In this document: piece by piece, positions 1-9,574 of the stretch
Layout: every line of letters begins with the position of its first letter
Numbering within the stretch: position 1 is the first letter of the stretch
NCBI RefSeq assembly: GCF_022374895.2
Contig: NZ_CP092423.2
Coordinates: forward strand, 2,852,001-2,916,000
Direction of reading: 5' to 3'
DNA: 64,000 nucleotides
Source: Mycobacterium lentiflavum
GTDB taxonomy: Bacteria; Actinomycetota; Actinomycetes; Mycobacteriales; Mycobacteriaceae
Translations under genes and position numbers: made by a program
The notes under the pieces: model-generated
The model's input: only the letters and a program-made list of their open reading frames with translations
What the model was told of the DNA's origin: nothing
Database searches by the model: none

Positions 1-596
1 CCACCCCGGCCGCTGCGCCGGTTCAGTTCGACCGCGAACATCAGCTGCGCCAGCTTGGCGATGCCGTAGGAGACCATCGGTTTGTAGCCGTGCCGGGCGT
101 TGGGGTCGTCAAAGGTCAGTTTCGGTTGGGTGGCGGCGATGCTGCTCACCGTCACAACGCGCGACGACGCCGCGGCGCGCAGCAGCGGCAATAAGTGCGC
201 GGTGAGGGCGAAGTGGCCCAGGTGGTTGGCGCCGAATTGCAACTCGAAGCCGTCGCTGGTGCGGTGCAGCTCAGGCGGGGTCATGACGCCGGCATTGTTG
301 ATCAAGACGTCGATCGGCCGGCCTTCGGCAGTCAGCTCTTCGCCCAGCGCCGCAACACTTTCCAGCGATGCCAGATCCAGCTGCTTGATGCTGAGCTTCG
401 CGGCGGGGACTTCGCGGCGTATCTGCGCGATGGCGGTCTCGCCCTTGGCGTTGTTCCGGATAGCCATCACGACGTCGGCGTCCGCGGCCGCCAACCGCTT
501 CGCGAGCCCGAATCCCAGGCCGCTGTTGGCCCCGGTGACAACCGCACGCTTGCCGGCCAGATCCGGGACGGCCAGCGTCAGGTCCGGTTTCACCAT
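1..596 (-). CDS. Short-chain dehydrogenase/reductase, C-terminus cut by window edge
   Basis: NAD(P)-dependent oxidoreductase of the SDR family. Reading the minus strand from the ATG at 596 gives about 198 residues before the window ends. The Rossmann motif TGANSGLG lies near residue 22, followed by NNAG and the catalytic YxxxK as YGIAK close to the edge, so only the C-terminal part is missing. The set of motifs resembles light-dependent protochlorophyllide reductase/retinol dehydrogenase-like SDRs. Its ATG overlaps the stop of the upstream P450 by 7 bases (ATGGTGA), so translation is probably coupled and the two enzymes may act on the same substrate, for example oxidation of a hydroxylated product. 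The substrate cannot be told from sequence. Confidence 0.85.
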   Translation of the reverse strand, partial: MVKPDLTLAVPDLAGKRAVVTGANSGLGFGLAKRLAAADADVVMAIRNNAKGETAIAQIRREVPAAKLSIKQLDLASLESVAALGEELTAEGRPIDVLINNAGVMTPPELHRTSDGFELQFGANHLGHFALTAHLLPLLRAAASSRVVTVSSIAATQPKLTFDDPNARHGYKPMVSYGIAKLAQLMFAVELNRRSGRG

Positions 597-1819
597 GTCA
601 CGGGAAGCTCGTAGACACCGTAGGCCAGCGTGTCGTGCTTGAACGGCAGCTCCTCGACCGCAACGGCCAGCCGCAGGGTCGGCACCCGACGCAGCAACGT
701 GGGCAGCGTGATCTGTAATTCCATGCGGGCCAACTGCTGTCCCACGCACTGGTGGCGGCCGTAGCCGAATCCGACGTGTGCACCCTGATCGCGAGTCAGG
801 TCCAGCCGGTCGGCATCGGGGAACTGGCGGTTGTCCCAGTTGGCCGGTGCGACATCGAGGATGATGCCTTCACCCGCGCGGATCGTCTCACCACCGACTT
901 CGATGTCCTCGATGGCAATGCGACGTTGACCGGTTTGGATGATGCTCAGATACCGCATCAGCTCCTCGACCGCATTGGCGATCGCCTTCGGATCGTCGGT
1001 TTCGACCAGGAACTGCCGCTGATCGGGATGCTCGAGCAGGGCCGCGATACTCAGACTGATCATGTTCGCGGTGGTCTCGTGGCCCGCGATCAGCACGCCG
1101 ACGGCCAATTGGGTGGCTTCGCGCACGCTGATCTCTTCGGCGTTGACCCGCTCGGCCAGATCCGACACCAGATCCTCCGACGGGCTTTCCATCTTGACCC
1201 GAATCAGCTTGGCGAGGTACTTCGCCAACGACGCGGCGCCCTGGGCCGTGTCCTCCTCGGTCGCGTAACGCCCGGTGCCACGTTGAGCCTGTTCCTGGAA
1301 GAAATCGGCGTCCTCGTAGGGCACGCCCAGCATTTCGCTGATGACCAGCGTCGGGACGGGCAGCGCCAGCGTGCTCACGATGTCGCCGGGGTTGGGGCCG
1401 GCCAGCAACGCTTCGATCCGCTCGTCGACGATCTTCTGTACCGCGGGGCGCAGCCCCTCGACCCGCTTGAAGGTAAAGGGTTTTGACAGCATCCGGCGAT
1501 AGCGCGTGTGCTCCTCGGCGTCGGAGGTGAACACCGAGCGCGGCCGTTTGTGCACCGTCGCCAGCATGCCCTCGTTCCAGTGCGGATAGCCCGGCAGCCG
1601 GTCGTCGACGCTGGTGCGCGAGTCGGTGAACAACGATCGGATCGCGTCGTAGCCATGAATCAACCACGGTGTGCTGCCGTCCCAGATCCGCACCCGGCTC
1701 AGCTGCTTGGTTGCGTTGAGCGCCAACGATTCCGGGGGAGGGGCGAAGGGGCAGCTCGCGGCCCGCGTCATCGGGAAGTCCGGAATGTCGGTGGCTGGAT
1801 CAGTTGAGACGTCGGTCAT
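590..1819 (-). CDS. Cytochrome P450
   Basis: Soluble bacterial heme monooxygenase of 409 residues. The I-helix oxygen-activation motif AGHETT is at about 245-250, the ExxR motif (EELMRY) at about 285-290, and the heme-binding loop [10 protein letters not shown] has its axial cysteine at about 358. I chose the ATG at 1819 over an upstream in-frame start at 1870 because AAGGAG sits about 8 bases before it and the longer N-terminus would run into the TetR gene. It lies 28 bases downstream of that TetR gene and overlaps the following SDR, making a three-gene regulator-P450-dehydrogenase unit. The P450 subfamily and substrate are not assigned. Confidence 0.93.
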   Translation of the reverse strand: MTDVSTDPATDIPDFPMTRAASCPFAPPPESLALNATKQLSRVRIWDGSTPWLIHGYDAIRSLFTDSRTSVDDRLPGYPHWNEGMLATVHKRPRSVFTSDAEEHTRYRRMLSKPFTFKRVEGLRPAVQKIVDERIEALLAGPNPGDIVSTLALPVPTLVISEMLGVPYEDADFFQEQAQRGTGRYATEEDTAQGAASLAKYLAKLIRVKMESPSEDLVSDLAERVNAEEISVREATQLAVGVLIAGHETTANMISLSIAALLEHPDQRQFLVETDDPKAIANAVEELMRYLSIIQTGQRRIAIEDIEVGGETIRAGEGIILDVAPANWDNRQFPDADRLDLTRDQGAHVGFGYGRHQCVGQQLARMELQITLPTLLRRVPTLRLAVAVEELPFKHDTLAYGVYELPVTW

Positions 1820-1847
1820 CGTGCTCCTTGTTTTCACCCGTGATCGG

Positions 1848-2525
1848 TCAGTCGCCCGCTGCACCCACATGAACCGGCGCGCGCCACAACCCGACGATCG
1901 CGTCGATCAGGCCCTCGCCGGCGACCGGCCAACTGGAACGCGACCGCGGTCCGTGCTCGGCCAGTGCGCCTTCATGCTCGGCGCAGGTGTGCATCAGCAG
2001 ATTTCGGACCATGACGATCCGTTCGGATCGCACTCGTTTGGGCAGGTCGGGCAGGCATCGGTTGATGCCGTCGACGGTCTGCACCAGCCTCGGCGACATC
2101 AGGGCGTCTTTGGTGACGACATGGTGGTAGGTCGGATCGGCCATCGCCTGGGCGGCAAACCGCGCATAGCAGCTCGGCGTGCCCAGCGCGGCCAAATGAT
2201 CGGTGAGTGGCCGCACCAGGGTGCTCACCCAGTCCCGCAGGTCGGTCGAATCCCCGATGTCGTCCAACATCTGCGCACGCAATTCCTCGATGGGCTCACG
2301 GTGTTTGCTTTCGATCGCGCGCAACAATTCGGTCCGGGTGCCGAAGTGATAGCAAGCTGCGGCATTGTTGCCTTGCCCGGCCGCTTCGCTGATCTGCCGG
2401 TTGGAGACGGCGTACATGCCCCGCTCGGCGAACAACCATTCGGCGGCCGACAAGATCGCCTCACGCGTACCCAACGACCTGTCGGTGCGCGCGGTCCGCT
2501 CGGCCTTCACCGCCTCAGTGAACAC
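1848..2525 (-). CDS. TetR family transcriptional regulator
   Basis: Likely ligand-responsive repressor of 225 residues. The N-terminal helix-turn-helix region (about residues 18-65) shows the typical TetR pattern: TREAILSAAEWLFAERG, then a recognition-helix segment ending in ACYHFGTRTELLRAI. The rest is the helical ligand and dimerisation domain. It reads directly into the P450 and SDR genes on the same strand, which suggests autoregulation of that unit. An AT-rich inverted repeat lies just upstream of its GTG start at 2525. Confidence 0.9.
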   Translation of the reverse strand: MFTEAVKAERTARTDRSLGTREAILSAAEWLFAERGMYAVSNRQISEAAGQGNNAAACYHFGTRTELLRAIESKHREPIEELRAQMLDDIGDSTDLRDWVSTLVRPLTDHLAALGTPSCYARFAAQAMADPTYHHVVTKDALMSPRLVQTVDGINRCLPDLPKRVRSERIVMVRNLLMHTCAEHEGALAEHGPRSRSSWPVAGEGLIDAIVGLWRAPVHVGAAGD

Positions 2526-2535
2526 TGGGCGGCGG

Positions 2536-2559
2536 ATTAAATCAAGCCATTTATTTAAT
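2536..2559. promoter_or_regulatory. AT-rich inverted repeat, candidate TetR operator
   Basis: ATTAAAT (2536-2542) and ATTTAAT (2553-2559) form a perfect 7-base inverted repeat with a 10-base spacer, 11 bases upstream of the TetR start. It stands out in a roughly 65 percent GC background. Position and symmetry suit an operator for the adjacent TetR regulator, but no binding data are implied. Confidence 0.5.
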
Positions 2560-2605
2560 GCGTGTCGCGGACGGTGCCCCCGTCGCGTTCCGCCGGGTTA
2601 CCGCC

Positions 2606-3490
2606 TCAGCTGGGCTTCCTGATATGCGGTCCCAGCAGGGACTGCCAGCCACGTTGCATGTTCTGAAACTCTTCCTCGCAGTTCCCGGCGCGACTCTCCG
2701 GAAGGTCCCCAGAGGAGACGATGCTGGCGTTGGCCTCCGGGTTGGAGCCGTAGATCCAGCACTCCCAGTTGTACATCCGGGTGATGTCCATGGAATGCCC
2801 GTCCCAGAACGGAAGCTCGTTGGCGTCACCGTCTTCCTTTGCGCTCAGCTTCCATTCCGCCGCGGTGTTGGTGGCGATACGCACACCATCGGGATACGGC
2901 TTTCCGTCGGCGCCGGGGTTGAGCAGCATGAACGCCGAGAGCTGATCGGCCACGTCCTCCTCGCGCCCGGTAAACGCGAGCTGATAGATGGCGAGGGTGG
3001 CGTGACCGAGCTCGTGGTAGGCAGCTGAGATCGTCTCGTCGAGCGCGGGGGTGACCGGATCAGGCATTCCGCTGCCCGCGGCGAGTTTCTCGGCGTGCTC
3101 CCTGGCCTCGTAGCAAAGCTGTATCTCGTTGGCATCGGGAAGGTAGAAATCGTTTTCCGTATCGCATTGCTTGCCGACCACACCCAAGTCGGACGGCAGC
3201 ACCAAGGTGTCCTGGATGTGGTGTGCGAGATCTTCCAGCACCTTCGCGTCCTGCATGAGTTGGCGGCCGCGCTGCGCCTGCGGTGTCGTGGCGTCTTCGT
3301 AGCGGATCTTCACCGTTCCCGGCCCAGGAGGCGTCGGCTCGCCCGGCTGCTTCGGGGACTCCGTCGACGGTTGCGCGGTCGGCGAATGCGATTCGGCCGG
3401 TTGGCTTTTGGAACCGCCACACCCGACCGTGCAGAAGAGCACAGCGCACGCCGCGGCGATCGGTTTCGTTATCGCTCTCATCGTTCGCAT
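2606..3490 (-). CDS. Putative lipoprotein metallopeptidase, DUF4344-like
   Basis: Secreted lipoprotein of 294 residues. The N-terminus has a basic start, a hydrophobic stretch and a lipobox-like TVGC, followed by a Ser/Pro/Glu-rich linker. The central region carries HELGHA, a zincin-type HExxH motif, with a downstream EEDVADQLSAF segment that could supply a third metal ligand. This layout is what I know from the DUF4344 putative metallopeptidase family. It lies 58 bases downstream of another lipoprotein gene on the same strand. Proteolytic activity is inferred from the motif only. Confidence 0.75.
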   Translation of the reverse strand: MRTMRAITKPIAAACAVLFCTVGCGGSKSQPAESHSPTAQPSTESPKQPGEPTPPGPGTVKIRYEDATTPQAQRGRQLMQDAKVLEDLAHHIQDTLVLPSDLGVVGKQCDTENDFYLPDANEIQLCYEAREHAEKLAAGSGMPDPVTPALDETISAAYHELGHATLAIYQLAFTGREEDVADQLSAFMLLNPGADGKPYPDGVRIATNTAAEWKLSAKEDGDANELPFWDGHSMDITRMYNWECWIYGSNPEANASIVSSGDLPESRAGNCEEEFQNMQRGWQSLLGPHIRKPS

Positions 3491-3548
3491 TCGCGCCCCA
3501 TCCGCTCAGCTCGTATTGGAGCGCGGCGCGAGAGACGGCGACTTTGAC

Positions 3549-4172
3549 TCAGCCGCCGAGCCCCTTCTTCACCGCTGCATCCTGCTTTTGGCCGATGTCG
3601 TTGATGAAGTCCGGTGGCGGCAACGTGTCCGGCGGGCCGTCGAATTCCAGCGTGACAAAGGCCTTGCCCTCGGTGAACAGCAATACCGCGATGCCCTTGG
3701 AATTGTCGGGCGAATTCCCTGACACCACTGTTCCGTCGGTGCCGATCTTGACCGCGTCCGTTGTCGGATGCTTGATCGCACCGCCCTGTGCCGATTTCGC
3801 GGCATTCAGTGCGCTGGTTGCCGCATCGGCGTCCGGCAGCACCTGGATGGTGGCTTTGATGGTGTGGCTGTTGTCCTGGGTGTTGAATGTCGTCGCGGCG
3901 CCGGGCTGTCCGTTGGGATTGTTCGTCGGCGGCGTGCCCGTGAAGGGCACCGGCGCGTCGATATCGGTCACCTGGATCAACCAGCCCGTGTAATCGACCG
4001 CCGGCGCCGCGGGCGCCGAGGAGGTCGGCGCCGCGCTGCTCTTGGTGGTCGACGAGGTGGCCGATCCCGACGTCGTCGGCGAAGGCTTCTGATTGCCGCC
4101 GCAGCCGGCCACGGTCAACGCCAGCGCTGTCGCCACCGCGGCCCCCGCGACCAACGGTTGTGAAAGTCTCAT
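3549..4172 (-). CDS. Lipoprotein with Thr/Ser-rich linker, function unknown
   Basis: Predicted lipoprotein of 207 residues: a signal peptide ending in a lipobox with cysteine (TVAGC), a low-complexity Ser/Thr/Ala linker to about residue 60, and a compact domain of about 140 residues with no catalytic motif that I recognise. I chose the ATG at 4172 because GGAAGGAG lies about 10 bases upstream and because the longer frame would add 60 arginine- and cysteine-rich residues ahead of a perfect signal peptide. It lies between a SigF-like sigma gene and a DUF4344 lipoprotein. It looks like a mycobacterial Lpp/Lpq-type surface protein, but I cannot name an ortholog. Confidence 0.8.
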   Translation of the reverse strand: MRLSQPLVAGAAVATALALTVAGCGGNQKPSPTTSGSATSSTTKSSAAPTSSAPAAPAVDYTGWLIQVTDIDAPVPFTGTPPTNNPNGQPGAATTFNTQDNSHTIKATIQVLPDADAATSALNAAKSAQGGAIKHPTTDAVKIGTDGTVVSGNSPDNSKGIAVLLFTEGKAFVTLEFDGPPDTLPPPDFINDIGQKQDAAVKKGLGG

Positions 4173-4278
4173 CGCATCGTGCTCCTTCCAGGCTCGATCT
4201 GGCGATGGAGTCGATTTCACCCCAAAGGCACAGTACAGTGCGCATGTCGTCAGATCGGCTGGGCACCGATGTCGCGGG

Positions 4279-5088
4279 CTATTCCAGCTGATCGCGCAGG
4301 GATGCCAAGGTATTCGCGAGAATGCGCGACACCTGCATCTGCGACACCCCAATTCGTTTCGCGATCTGGCTCTGCGTCAGCGATTCGAAGAACCGCATGT
4401 GCAGAACCTCTTGTTCGCGGGCGGGGAGCGCGGCTATCAGGGAGCGGACCGCTTCGCGGTTGGTGATGTGGTCGATGTGGGGGTCGACGGCACCCACCGC
4501 GTCGGCGACCAGACGGTTCCGCCCGGATGCGTCGGCGCCGACCGGTGCGTCCAGGGACTCCAGCTGGTAGGCGTCGCCGGCAACGAGGCATTCGACGATC
4601 TCGTCGTGAGCGACGCCGAGCTCTTCCGACAGCTCGCGAGCCGTCGGTGCGCGGCCCAGCCTCTGGACCAAATCTGCTGTCGCTCTGCTGATCTGGACAT
4701 GAAGCTCACGCAACCGGCGTGGCACTCGCATGCCCCAGCTGTAGTCGCGGAAGTGGCGCCGAACCTCGCCCATCATGGTGGGAATCGCGAAACCGATGAA
4801 ACTCGGCCCTTTGTCGGGGTCGAACCGGTTGATGGCGTTCATCAGGCCCAGCCGCGCGACCTGGGTCAGGTCGTCGAGACCCTCACCGCGCCGTCCGAAG
4901 TGACGAGCGACGTGGTCAGCCAGCGGAAGACATCTGCTCACGATGCATTCGCGCTGACGGTGGTACTCGTGCGATTCGGCCGGCAGGGTGCGCAACACCA
5001 GAAACATGTCGATGACGTCGTCGTAGGAATCGTCGTTACGAGTGCTAGCCGGCCGGGTGGGCCGGGGGGGAGCAAGGACTTCGGTCAT
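4279..5088 (-). CDS. SigF/SigB-family RNA polymerase sigma factor
   Basis: Alternative sigma factor of 269 residues, about the length of M. tuberculosis SigF (261). Region 2 is evident as RCLPLADHVARHF, the DDLTQVARLGL core and the PTMMGEVRRHFRD segment; region 3 as RRLRELHVQI; region 4 as LPAREQEVLHMRFFESLTQSQIA followed by the SQMQVSRIL recognition helix. The ATG at 5088 gives an N-terminus like SigF. The strain probably also has true sigF elsewhere, so I regard this as a paralog. No anti-sigma gene of the UsfX/RsbW kind is next to it, unlike sigF; two lipoprotein genes follow instead. Confidence 0.88.
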   Translation of the reverse strand: MTEVLAPPRPTRPASTRNDDSYDDVIDMFLVLRTLPAESHEYHRQRECIVSRCLPLADHVARHFGRRGEGLDDLTQVARLGLMNAINRFDPDKGPSFIGFAIPTMMGEVRRHFRDYSWGMRVPRRLRELHVQISRATADLVQRLGRAPTARELSEELGVAHDEIVECLVAGDAYQLESLDAPVGADASGRNRLVADAVGAVDPHIDHITNREAVRSLIAALPAREQEVLHMRFFESLTQSQIAKRIGVSQMQVSRILANTLASLRDQLE

Positions 5089-5562
5089 CTGGACAACCGC
5101 CCCCTCGCCACTACAGGTGTGAAGACAGTCGTGCACAAAGGGATTCGCATTGCGGTACTTCCTTCGAAGTCGCGTGCAGTGAGGTTTCGCAGTCGACTGC
5201 CGACACCACGCTGCAACCGTCGGTTGGACACGGATCGGTTGTTCGCAGCGCACGGGGCGCCGAAGGAAGGGAACCGGAAGATGTCGATCGCCGGAGCCAC
5301 AGCCCAGCAGCCGTGCGGCTAGCTGACCGCTTTTAGCTAAACGGCGACGTGTCCAGAACGGACTCAAGATCAGAGTCTACCCCCTGAACCCGGATGGTGC
5401 GATTGTTCGCCAATTGGGGGAAGCTGAGCAACCTCGTGTAGCCCGAACCGCCACCGTTGCCGGCGGTCGACACCCAACGCGTACTGTTCGGCAGATGGTG
5501 AGCCGCGTCACCGGGCGCTCCTCTGGGCATTGTCGGGAACACGCTGCTTGGAGTCCGCCACG
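5089..5562. other. Divergent intergenic region, sigma factor / SDR
   Basis: This 474-base stretch separates the SigF-like gene (minus) from an SDR gene (plus). Promoters for both must lie here. I looked for a SigF-type promoter (GTTT, 15-17 bases, GGGTAT) and did not find a convincing one on either strand. The open frames crossing it lack ribosome-binding sites. Confidence 0.5.
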
Positions 5563-6444
5563 ATGAGCAAGCACGGTTTGCTGGCCGGTCGCGGCGCGGT
5601 GGTGTCCGGCGGAAGCCGCGGCATCGGCCGTGCGGTCGTCGAACTGATTGCCGACCTGGGCGCCGCAGTCGTAGTCAACGGTCGTGATGCCGACGCCGTG
5701 ACGGAAACCGTCGCGGCGGTCACGGCGACGGGTGGGCGAGCCACCGCGGTGGTCGGAGCCGCCGACGACGAGGCCGTCGCCGGCGCGCTGGTGGAGACTT
5801 GCCGTGACACCTTCGGACGGTTCGACATCCTGATCAACTGTGCTGGTATTGCCGAGCCGCCCGGCTCCTCGATCCTGGACATCTCGCCTGACGACTTCAA
5901 TCGCCTGATGGGCGCCCACGTCGGCACGGTCTTCCATACCTGCCGGGCCGCGGCGCGCGCGATGGTCGGGCAGGGATACGGGACGATCGTCAACACCAGC
6001 TCGGTGGCCTTTCTCGGCGACTACGGCGGCACCGGTTACCCTGCGGGCAAAGGCGCCGTCAACGGCTTGACGGTGGCCATTGCCGCCGAGCTCAAAGCCA
6101 ACGGGGTGCGGGCTAACGTGGTGTGCCCCGGCGCACGAACACGCCTTTCCACCGGAGACGACTACGAAAAGCACATCGCCGATTTGCACCGCCGCGGATT
6201 GCTGGACGACGTGACGATGCAGGCCTCACTGGATCCTGCCCCGCCCGCGTTTGTGGCACCGCTCTACGCGTACCTCGCCAGCGACCTGTCGCGTGACGTG
6301 ACCGGTCAGATCCTTGTTGCCGCAGGCGGATTCGTCGGCCGGTTTGATCGCCCGGTCCCGTCTCTGCTGGGCTATCGCGACCACCATGATGCCGCGCCCT
6401 GGGGGATTGAAGACCTGCACAAGATGATTGGTGCGGGCGGGTAG
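5563..6444 (+). CDS. Short-chain dehydrogenase/reductase
   Basis: SDR-family oxidoreductase of 293 residues. The cofactor motif SGGSRGIGR is near residue 15, NCAG near residue 96, a catalytic Ser in NTSSVAF, and the YPAGK active-site Tyr/Lys. The C-terminus has the usual SRDVTGQILVAAGG segment followed by an extra tail of about 30 residues ending at the stop. GGAG about 10 bases upstream supports the ATG at 5563. It stands alone on the plus strand with a long gap to the next gene. The substrate is unknown. Confidence 0.88.
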   Translation: MSKHGLLAGRGAVVSGGSRGIGRAVVELIADLGAAVVVNGRDADAVTETVAAVTATGGRATAVVGAADDEAVAGALVETCRDTFGRFDILINCAGIAEPPGSSILDISPDDFNRLMGAHVGTVFHTCRAAARAMVGQGYGTIVNTSSVAFLGDYGGTGYPAGKGAVNGLTVAIAAELKANGVRANVVCPGARTRLSTGDDYEKHIADLHRRGLLDDVTMQASLDPAPPAFVAPLYAYLASDLSRDVTGQILVAAGGFVGRFDRPVPSLLGYRDHHDAAPWGIEDLHKMIGAGG

Positions 6445-6790
6445 CCGGAACGTCGAAATTGACATCCCATGTAGTCCGAAGGGATCGGCCTGGCCGAGAT
6501 GCGGTGTGTGAGTTCGCCATTCCTTGAACCGATTCGCGCGTGCTTACGTGTCCACGAGAGCGACCAGCGGGAGCAAGGTAGCCCAATGCGTTAGCGAGAC
6601 CCAACCGTGATGGATTCATCCAAGGCGCCCGGGAGCGGCGGTGTCGTCCGCTGCGGCGAGTTGAATACCGTGGCGGTATGTCATCGAGATTTAACCAAGA
6701 GCGTTTGCTCGCGATGTAGCCCTGCATTTTTCTGCTACCTAAACTCCTAGGGGTTCGGGGGGTTTAAGGTCACTAGTCGAGCAGGCGGCT
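6445..6790. other. Intergenic region upstream of wax synthase gene
   Basis: A 346-base gap between two plus-strand genes. It has no supported ORF. Just before the wax synthase start there is a locally AT-richer segment (about 6720-6770) and a purine-rich GAGCAGG in the Shine-Dalgarno position. No promoter could be assigned with confidence. Confidence 0.4.
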
Positions 6791-8194
6791 ATGGAACGAC
6801 TGAGCGGGCTGGATGCGTTTTTTCTTTACTTGGAGACGCCGACCCAGCCATTGAATGTGTGTTGCGTGTTGGAGTTGGACACGTCCACCATGCCGGGGGG
6901 CTACACGTACGGCGGGTTTCGCGCAGCATTAGCGAAGAGCATCGCGGCGGTGCCGGAATTCCGGATGAAACTCGCCGACAACCAGCTGAATTTCGATCAC
7001 CCGGTCTGGGTGGACGACGAGAAGTTCCGACTGGAACACCATCTGCTGCACGTTGGTGTGCCGACGCCCGGGGGGCGCCGAGAGTTGGCCGAGATCTGCG
7101 GGTATATCGCCGGGCTGCCGCTGGACCGGGATCGACCGCTCTGGGAGATGTGGGTGTTGCAGGGCGGCGCCAACAGGGACGCGGTCGTGGTGATGCTCAA
7201 GGTTCATCACGCGCTCGTCGACGGCGTCGCGGGCGCTAATTTGCTGTCCCACCTGTGCAGCGCGCAACCCGATGCGCCGGCCCCGAAGGCAATCACCGGT
7301 GCGGGCGGCGCGCACCCCTTGCAGATCGCCATGACCGGTCTGATCGGCTTTGCTCGCCGGCCCTTGCGGTTGGCGACCGTGGTGCCCGCAACGATGTTGA
7401 CGGTGGCGCATACCGTGCTGCGGGCGCGCGACGGCCGCACGATGGCTGCGCCGTTCTCCGCCCCGTCGTCGCCGCTCAACGGTTCCGTCACGCGCTACCG
7501 CAACGTCGCCTACACGCAGCTGGACATGCGCGACGTCAAGCGAGTCAAGGACCGCTTCGGGGTGACCGTCAACGACGTCGTCGTGGCGTTGTGCGCTGGG
7601 GCGTTGCGGCGCTTCCTGCTCGAGCGCGGTGACCTGCCCGACAACCCGCTGGTGGCTGCCGTGCCCGTGTCGGTCCACGGCAAGTCCGATCGCCCCGGGC
7701 GCAATCAGACCACCTGGATGTTCTGCCGAGTGGAAAGCCAAATCAGTGATCCGGCCGAACGTATCCGCGCGATCGCCGCTGGAAACAAGGCCGCCAAAGA
7801 GCACACCGCGGCTCTGGGTCCAACCCTCCTGCACGACTGGACGCAGTTCGGCGGCCCGACGATGTTCGGTGCCGCGATGCGCCTGCTGCCGCACATTCCG
7901 ATCAACCGCAGCGCATTCAATTTGGTGCTGTCGAATGTGCCGGGCCCGCCGGATCAACTGTATTTCCTGGGGTGCCGCGTCGGCACGATGTACCCGCTCG
8001 GCCCGATCATCGGCGACGCCGGACTCAACATCACCGTGATGTCGCTCAACGGAGAACTCGGCATCGGCCTGGTCGGCTGCCCCGATCTGTTGGACGACCT
8101 GTGGGGCATGGCCGACGCGTTTCCCGATGCGCTCAAAGAGTTGCTGGAGTGCCGCGACAGCCAGGTCGACGACAGCTACTCGCTGGATGTGTGA
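6791..8194 (+). CDS. Wax ester synthase/diacylglycerol acyltransferase (WS/DGAT)
   Basis: Membrane-associated acyltransferase of 467 residues that transfers acyl groups from acyl-CoA to diacylglycerol or fatty alcohol, making storage lipid. The start (ERLSGLDAFFLYLET) is typical of the family, the catalytic HHxxxDG appears as HHALVDG at 139-145, and the later conserved NLVLSNVPGP block is present near residue 380. Mycobacteria carry many tgs paralogs and I do not assign which one this is. It is a single-gene unit. A second, more divergent WS/DGAT lies at 28.1 kb. Confidence 0.93.
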   Translation: MERLSGLDAFFLYLETPTQPLNVCCVLELDTSTMPGGYTYGGFRAALAKSIAAVPEFRMKLADNQLNFDHPVWVDDEKFRLEHHLLHVGVPTPGGRRELAEICGYIAGLPLDRDRPLWEMWVLQGGANRDAVVVMLKVHHALVDGVAGANLLSHLCSAQPDAPAPKAITGAGGAHPLQIAMTGLIGFARRPLRLATVVPATMLTVAHTVLRARDGRTMAAPFSAPSSPLNGSVTRYRNVAYTQLDMRDVKRVKDRFGVTVNDVVVALCAGALRRFLLERGDLPDNPLVAAVPVSVHGKSDRPGRNQTTWMFCRVESQISDPAERIRAIAAGNKAAKEHTAALGPTLLHDWTQFGGPTMFGAAMRLLPHIPINRSAFNLVLSNVPGPPDQLYFLGCRVGTMYPLGPIIGDAGLNITVMSLNGELGIGLVGCPDLLDDLWGMADAFPDALKELLECRDSQVDDSYSLDV

Positions 8195-8336
8195 GGCCGC
8201 GAGCGCATCGACGGTAGCCGGTTTCCGATAAACAGGGCATCGTCACGTCCACTGGGTCGACAATGTCGCACGTTATGTGGGTGTCCGAAGGCACCGCGGC
8301 CTAGGCTGGCTGCGAACCGCAGGAGGGTCATTGACA

Positions 8337-9122
8337 ATGGAACCGAACCAGCTCGACCCCGTCGCCAGCGAACGTCTCTCGCATGCCGGCAAGTTATGGA
8401 CTTCTGATCTTTCGATCAACGAGTTCGCACTGCTGCATGGCGCCGGGTTCGAGCCGATGGAACTCGTGATGGGGGTCTCCGTCTATCACGTCGGCTATCA
8501 ATTCACCGGTATCCGGCAGCAGTCGGAGTTGCCGGTGCTCACCGACGCGACCTACCGGGCGCGCTGGAATGCGATGTCGCGCATGCAGGCCGAAGCCGAT
8601 GCGCTGGGCGCCGACGGAGTGGTCGGCGTCCGGCTCGATTGGCGTCATCAAGGCGAAGGCGAACACCTCGAATTCATTGCGGTCGGAACCGCCGTGCGAT
8701 ACGTCCCCAAGCCGGGAGCGTTTCGAAGGCCTAACGGGCAGGCATTCAGCAGTCACCTGTCCGGCCAGGATCTGACCACCCTGCTGCGCTCCGGGTTCGC
8801 GCCGGTCGCATTCGTGATGGGCAACTGTGTGTTTCACGTCGCCGTGCAAGGCTTTCTGCGGACACTCAGTCAGGTCGGGCGCAACGCCGAGATGCCGCAG
8901 TGGACGCAGGGCAGCTACCAGGCGCGGGAGCTGGCCATGTCGCGCATGCAGAGCGAGGCCGAACGCGACGGTGCAAACGGCGTCGTGGGTGTGCATTTCG
9001 CCATCTCGAATTACGCCTGGGGGCATCACACCGTCGAGTTCTACGTAGCGGGCACCGCCGTGCGCAGCAGTAGTGAGCCGCAGACCATCACACCGTCGTT
9101 CGTGCTGCCGATGAGTGATTGA
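8337..9122 (+). CDS. Tandem heavy-metal-binding (YbjQ/UPF0145-like) domain protein
   Basis: Cytosolic protein of 261 residues made of two homologous halves. Each contains a GFEPMELVMG or GFAPVAFVMG segment, then a SRMQ(A/S)EA helix followed by GADGVVGV or GANGVVGV, then an HxxEF(I/Y)AVGTAVR or VEFYVAGTAVR strand. This is the pattern of the small YbjQ/UPF0145 putative heavy-metal-binding domain, here duplicated in tandem. AGGAGG upstream fixes the ATG at 8337. Its stop overlaps the next start (TGATG), so the two products are probably made together. Metal binding is not proven by the sequence. Confidence 0.75.
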   Translation: MEPNQLDPVASERLSHAGKLWTSDLSINEFALLHGAGFEPMELVMGVSVYHVGYQFTGIRQQSELPVLTDATYRARWNAMSRMQAEADALGADGVVGVRLDWRHQGEGEHLEFIAVGTAVRYVPKPGAFRRPNGQAFSSHLSGQDLTTLLRSGFAPVAFVMGNCVFHVAVQGFLRTLSQVGRNAEMPQWTQGSYQARELAMSRMQSEAERDGANGVVGVHFAISNYAWGHHTVEFYVAGTAVRSSSEPQTITPSFVLPMSD

Positions 9123-9499
9123 TGACAAATTACGACCCTGAGCGCGCCAGCCGCGCGATCGGAGCAGCCCTGGCCGGACCCGGCGGAGTCGGACAAGTGA
9201 TCACGGTGTTTTGCGGCGTTCCCGGCGTCATTCTGACGCCCGCGCGGCGCGGCCTGTTCCGGTCCGCGCCGCAGCGAGTCCAGATCGGCGACTGGCGCTA
9301 CGAACTCACCGCCGACGGTCGACTGAGCGCCGGTCATATCGTCAATGGCATCGTGTTGGCCGAGGAAGTCTTGGCTGCCGGGATCGTCGGCCCGCACATT
9401 GCCCGCGCGCTGGGGCAGCTCGTGGGCCAATACGGGCCGACCATCATTCCCAACATCGACGCGGCCGTCGAGGTCCTCGAGGCGGCACCCCGCTACTGA
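9122..9499 (+). CDS. Small conserved mycobacterial protein, DUF5073-like
   Basis: Protein of 125 residues with no signal peptide and no catalytic motif that I can identify. It has a Gly-rich N-terminus and an alternating hydrophobic pattern. I associate it, with moderate confidence, with the DUF5073 family found in actinobacteria. The ATG overlaps the stop of the tandem YbjQ-like gene by one base, so it is probably translationally coupled to it and may act with it. Confidence 0.65.
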   Translation: MTNYDPERASRAIGAALAGPGGVGQVITVFCGVPGVILTPARRGLFRSAPQRVQIGDWRYELTADGRLSAGHIVNGIVLAEEVLAAGIVGPHIARALGQLVGQYGPTIIPNIDAAVEVLEAAPRY

Positions 9500-9574
9500 G
9501 TGAATCGCTCTGCGGGACAATGCGTTTAGCTCGCGAACGCCTGGACATGACAGCGCCCGGTTGCTTCCGGTCCG

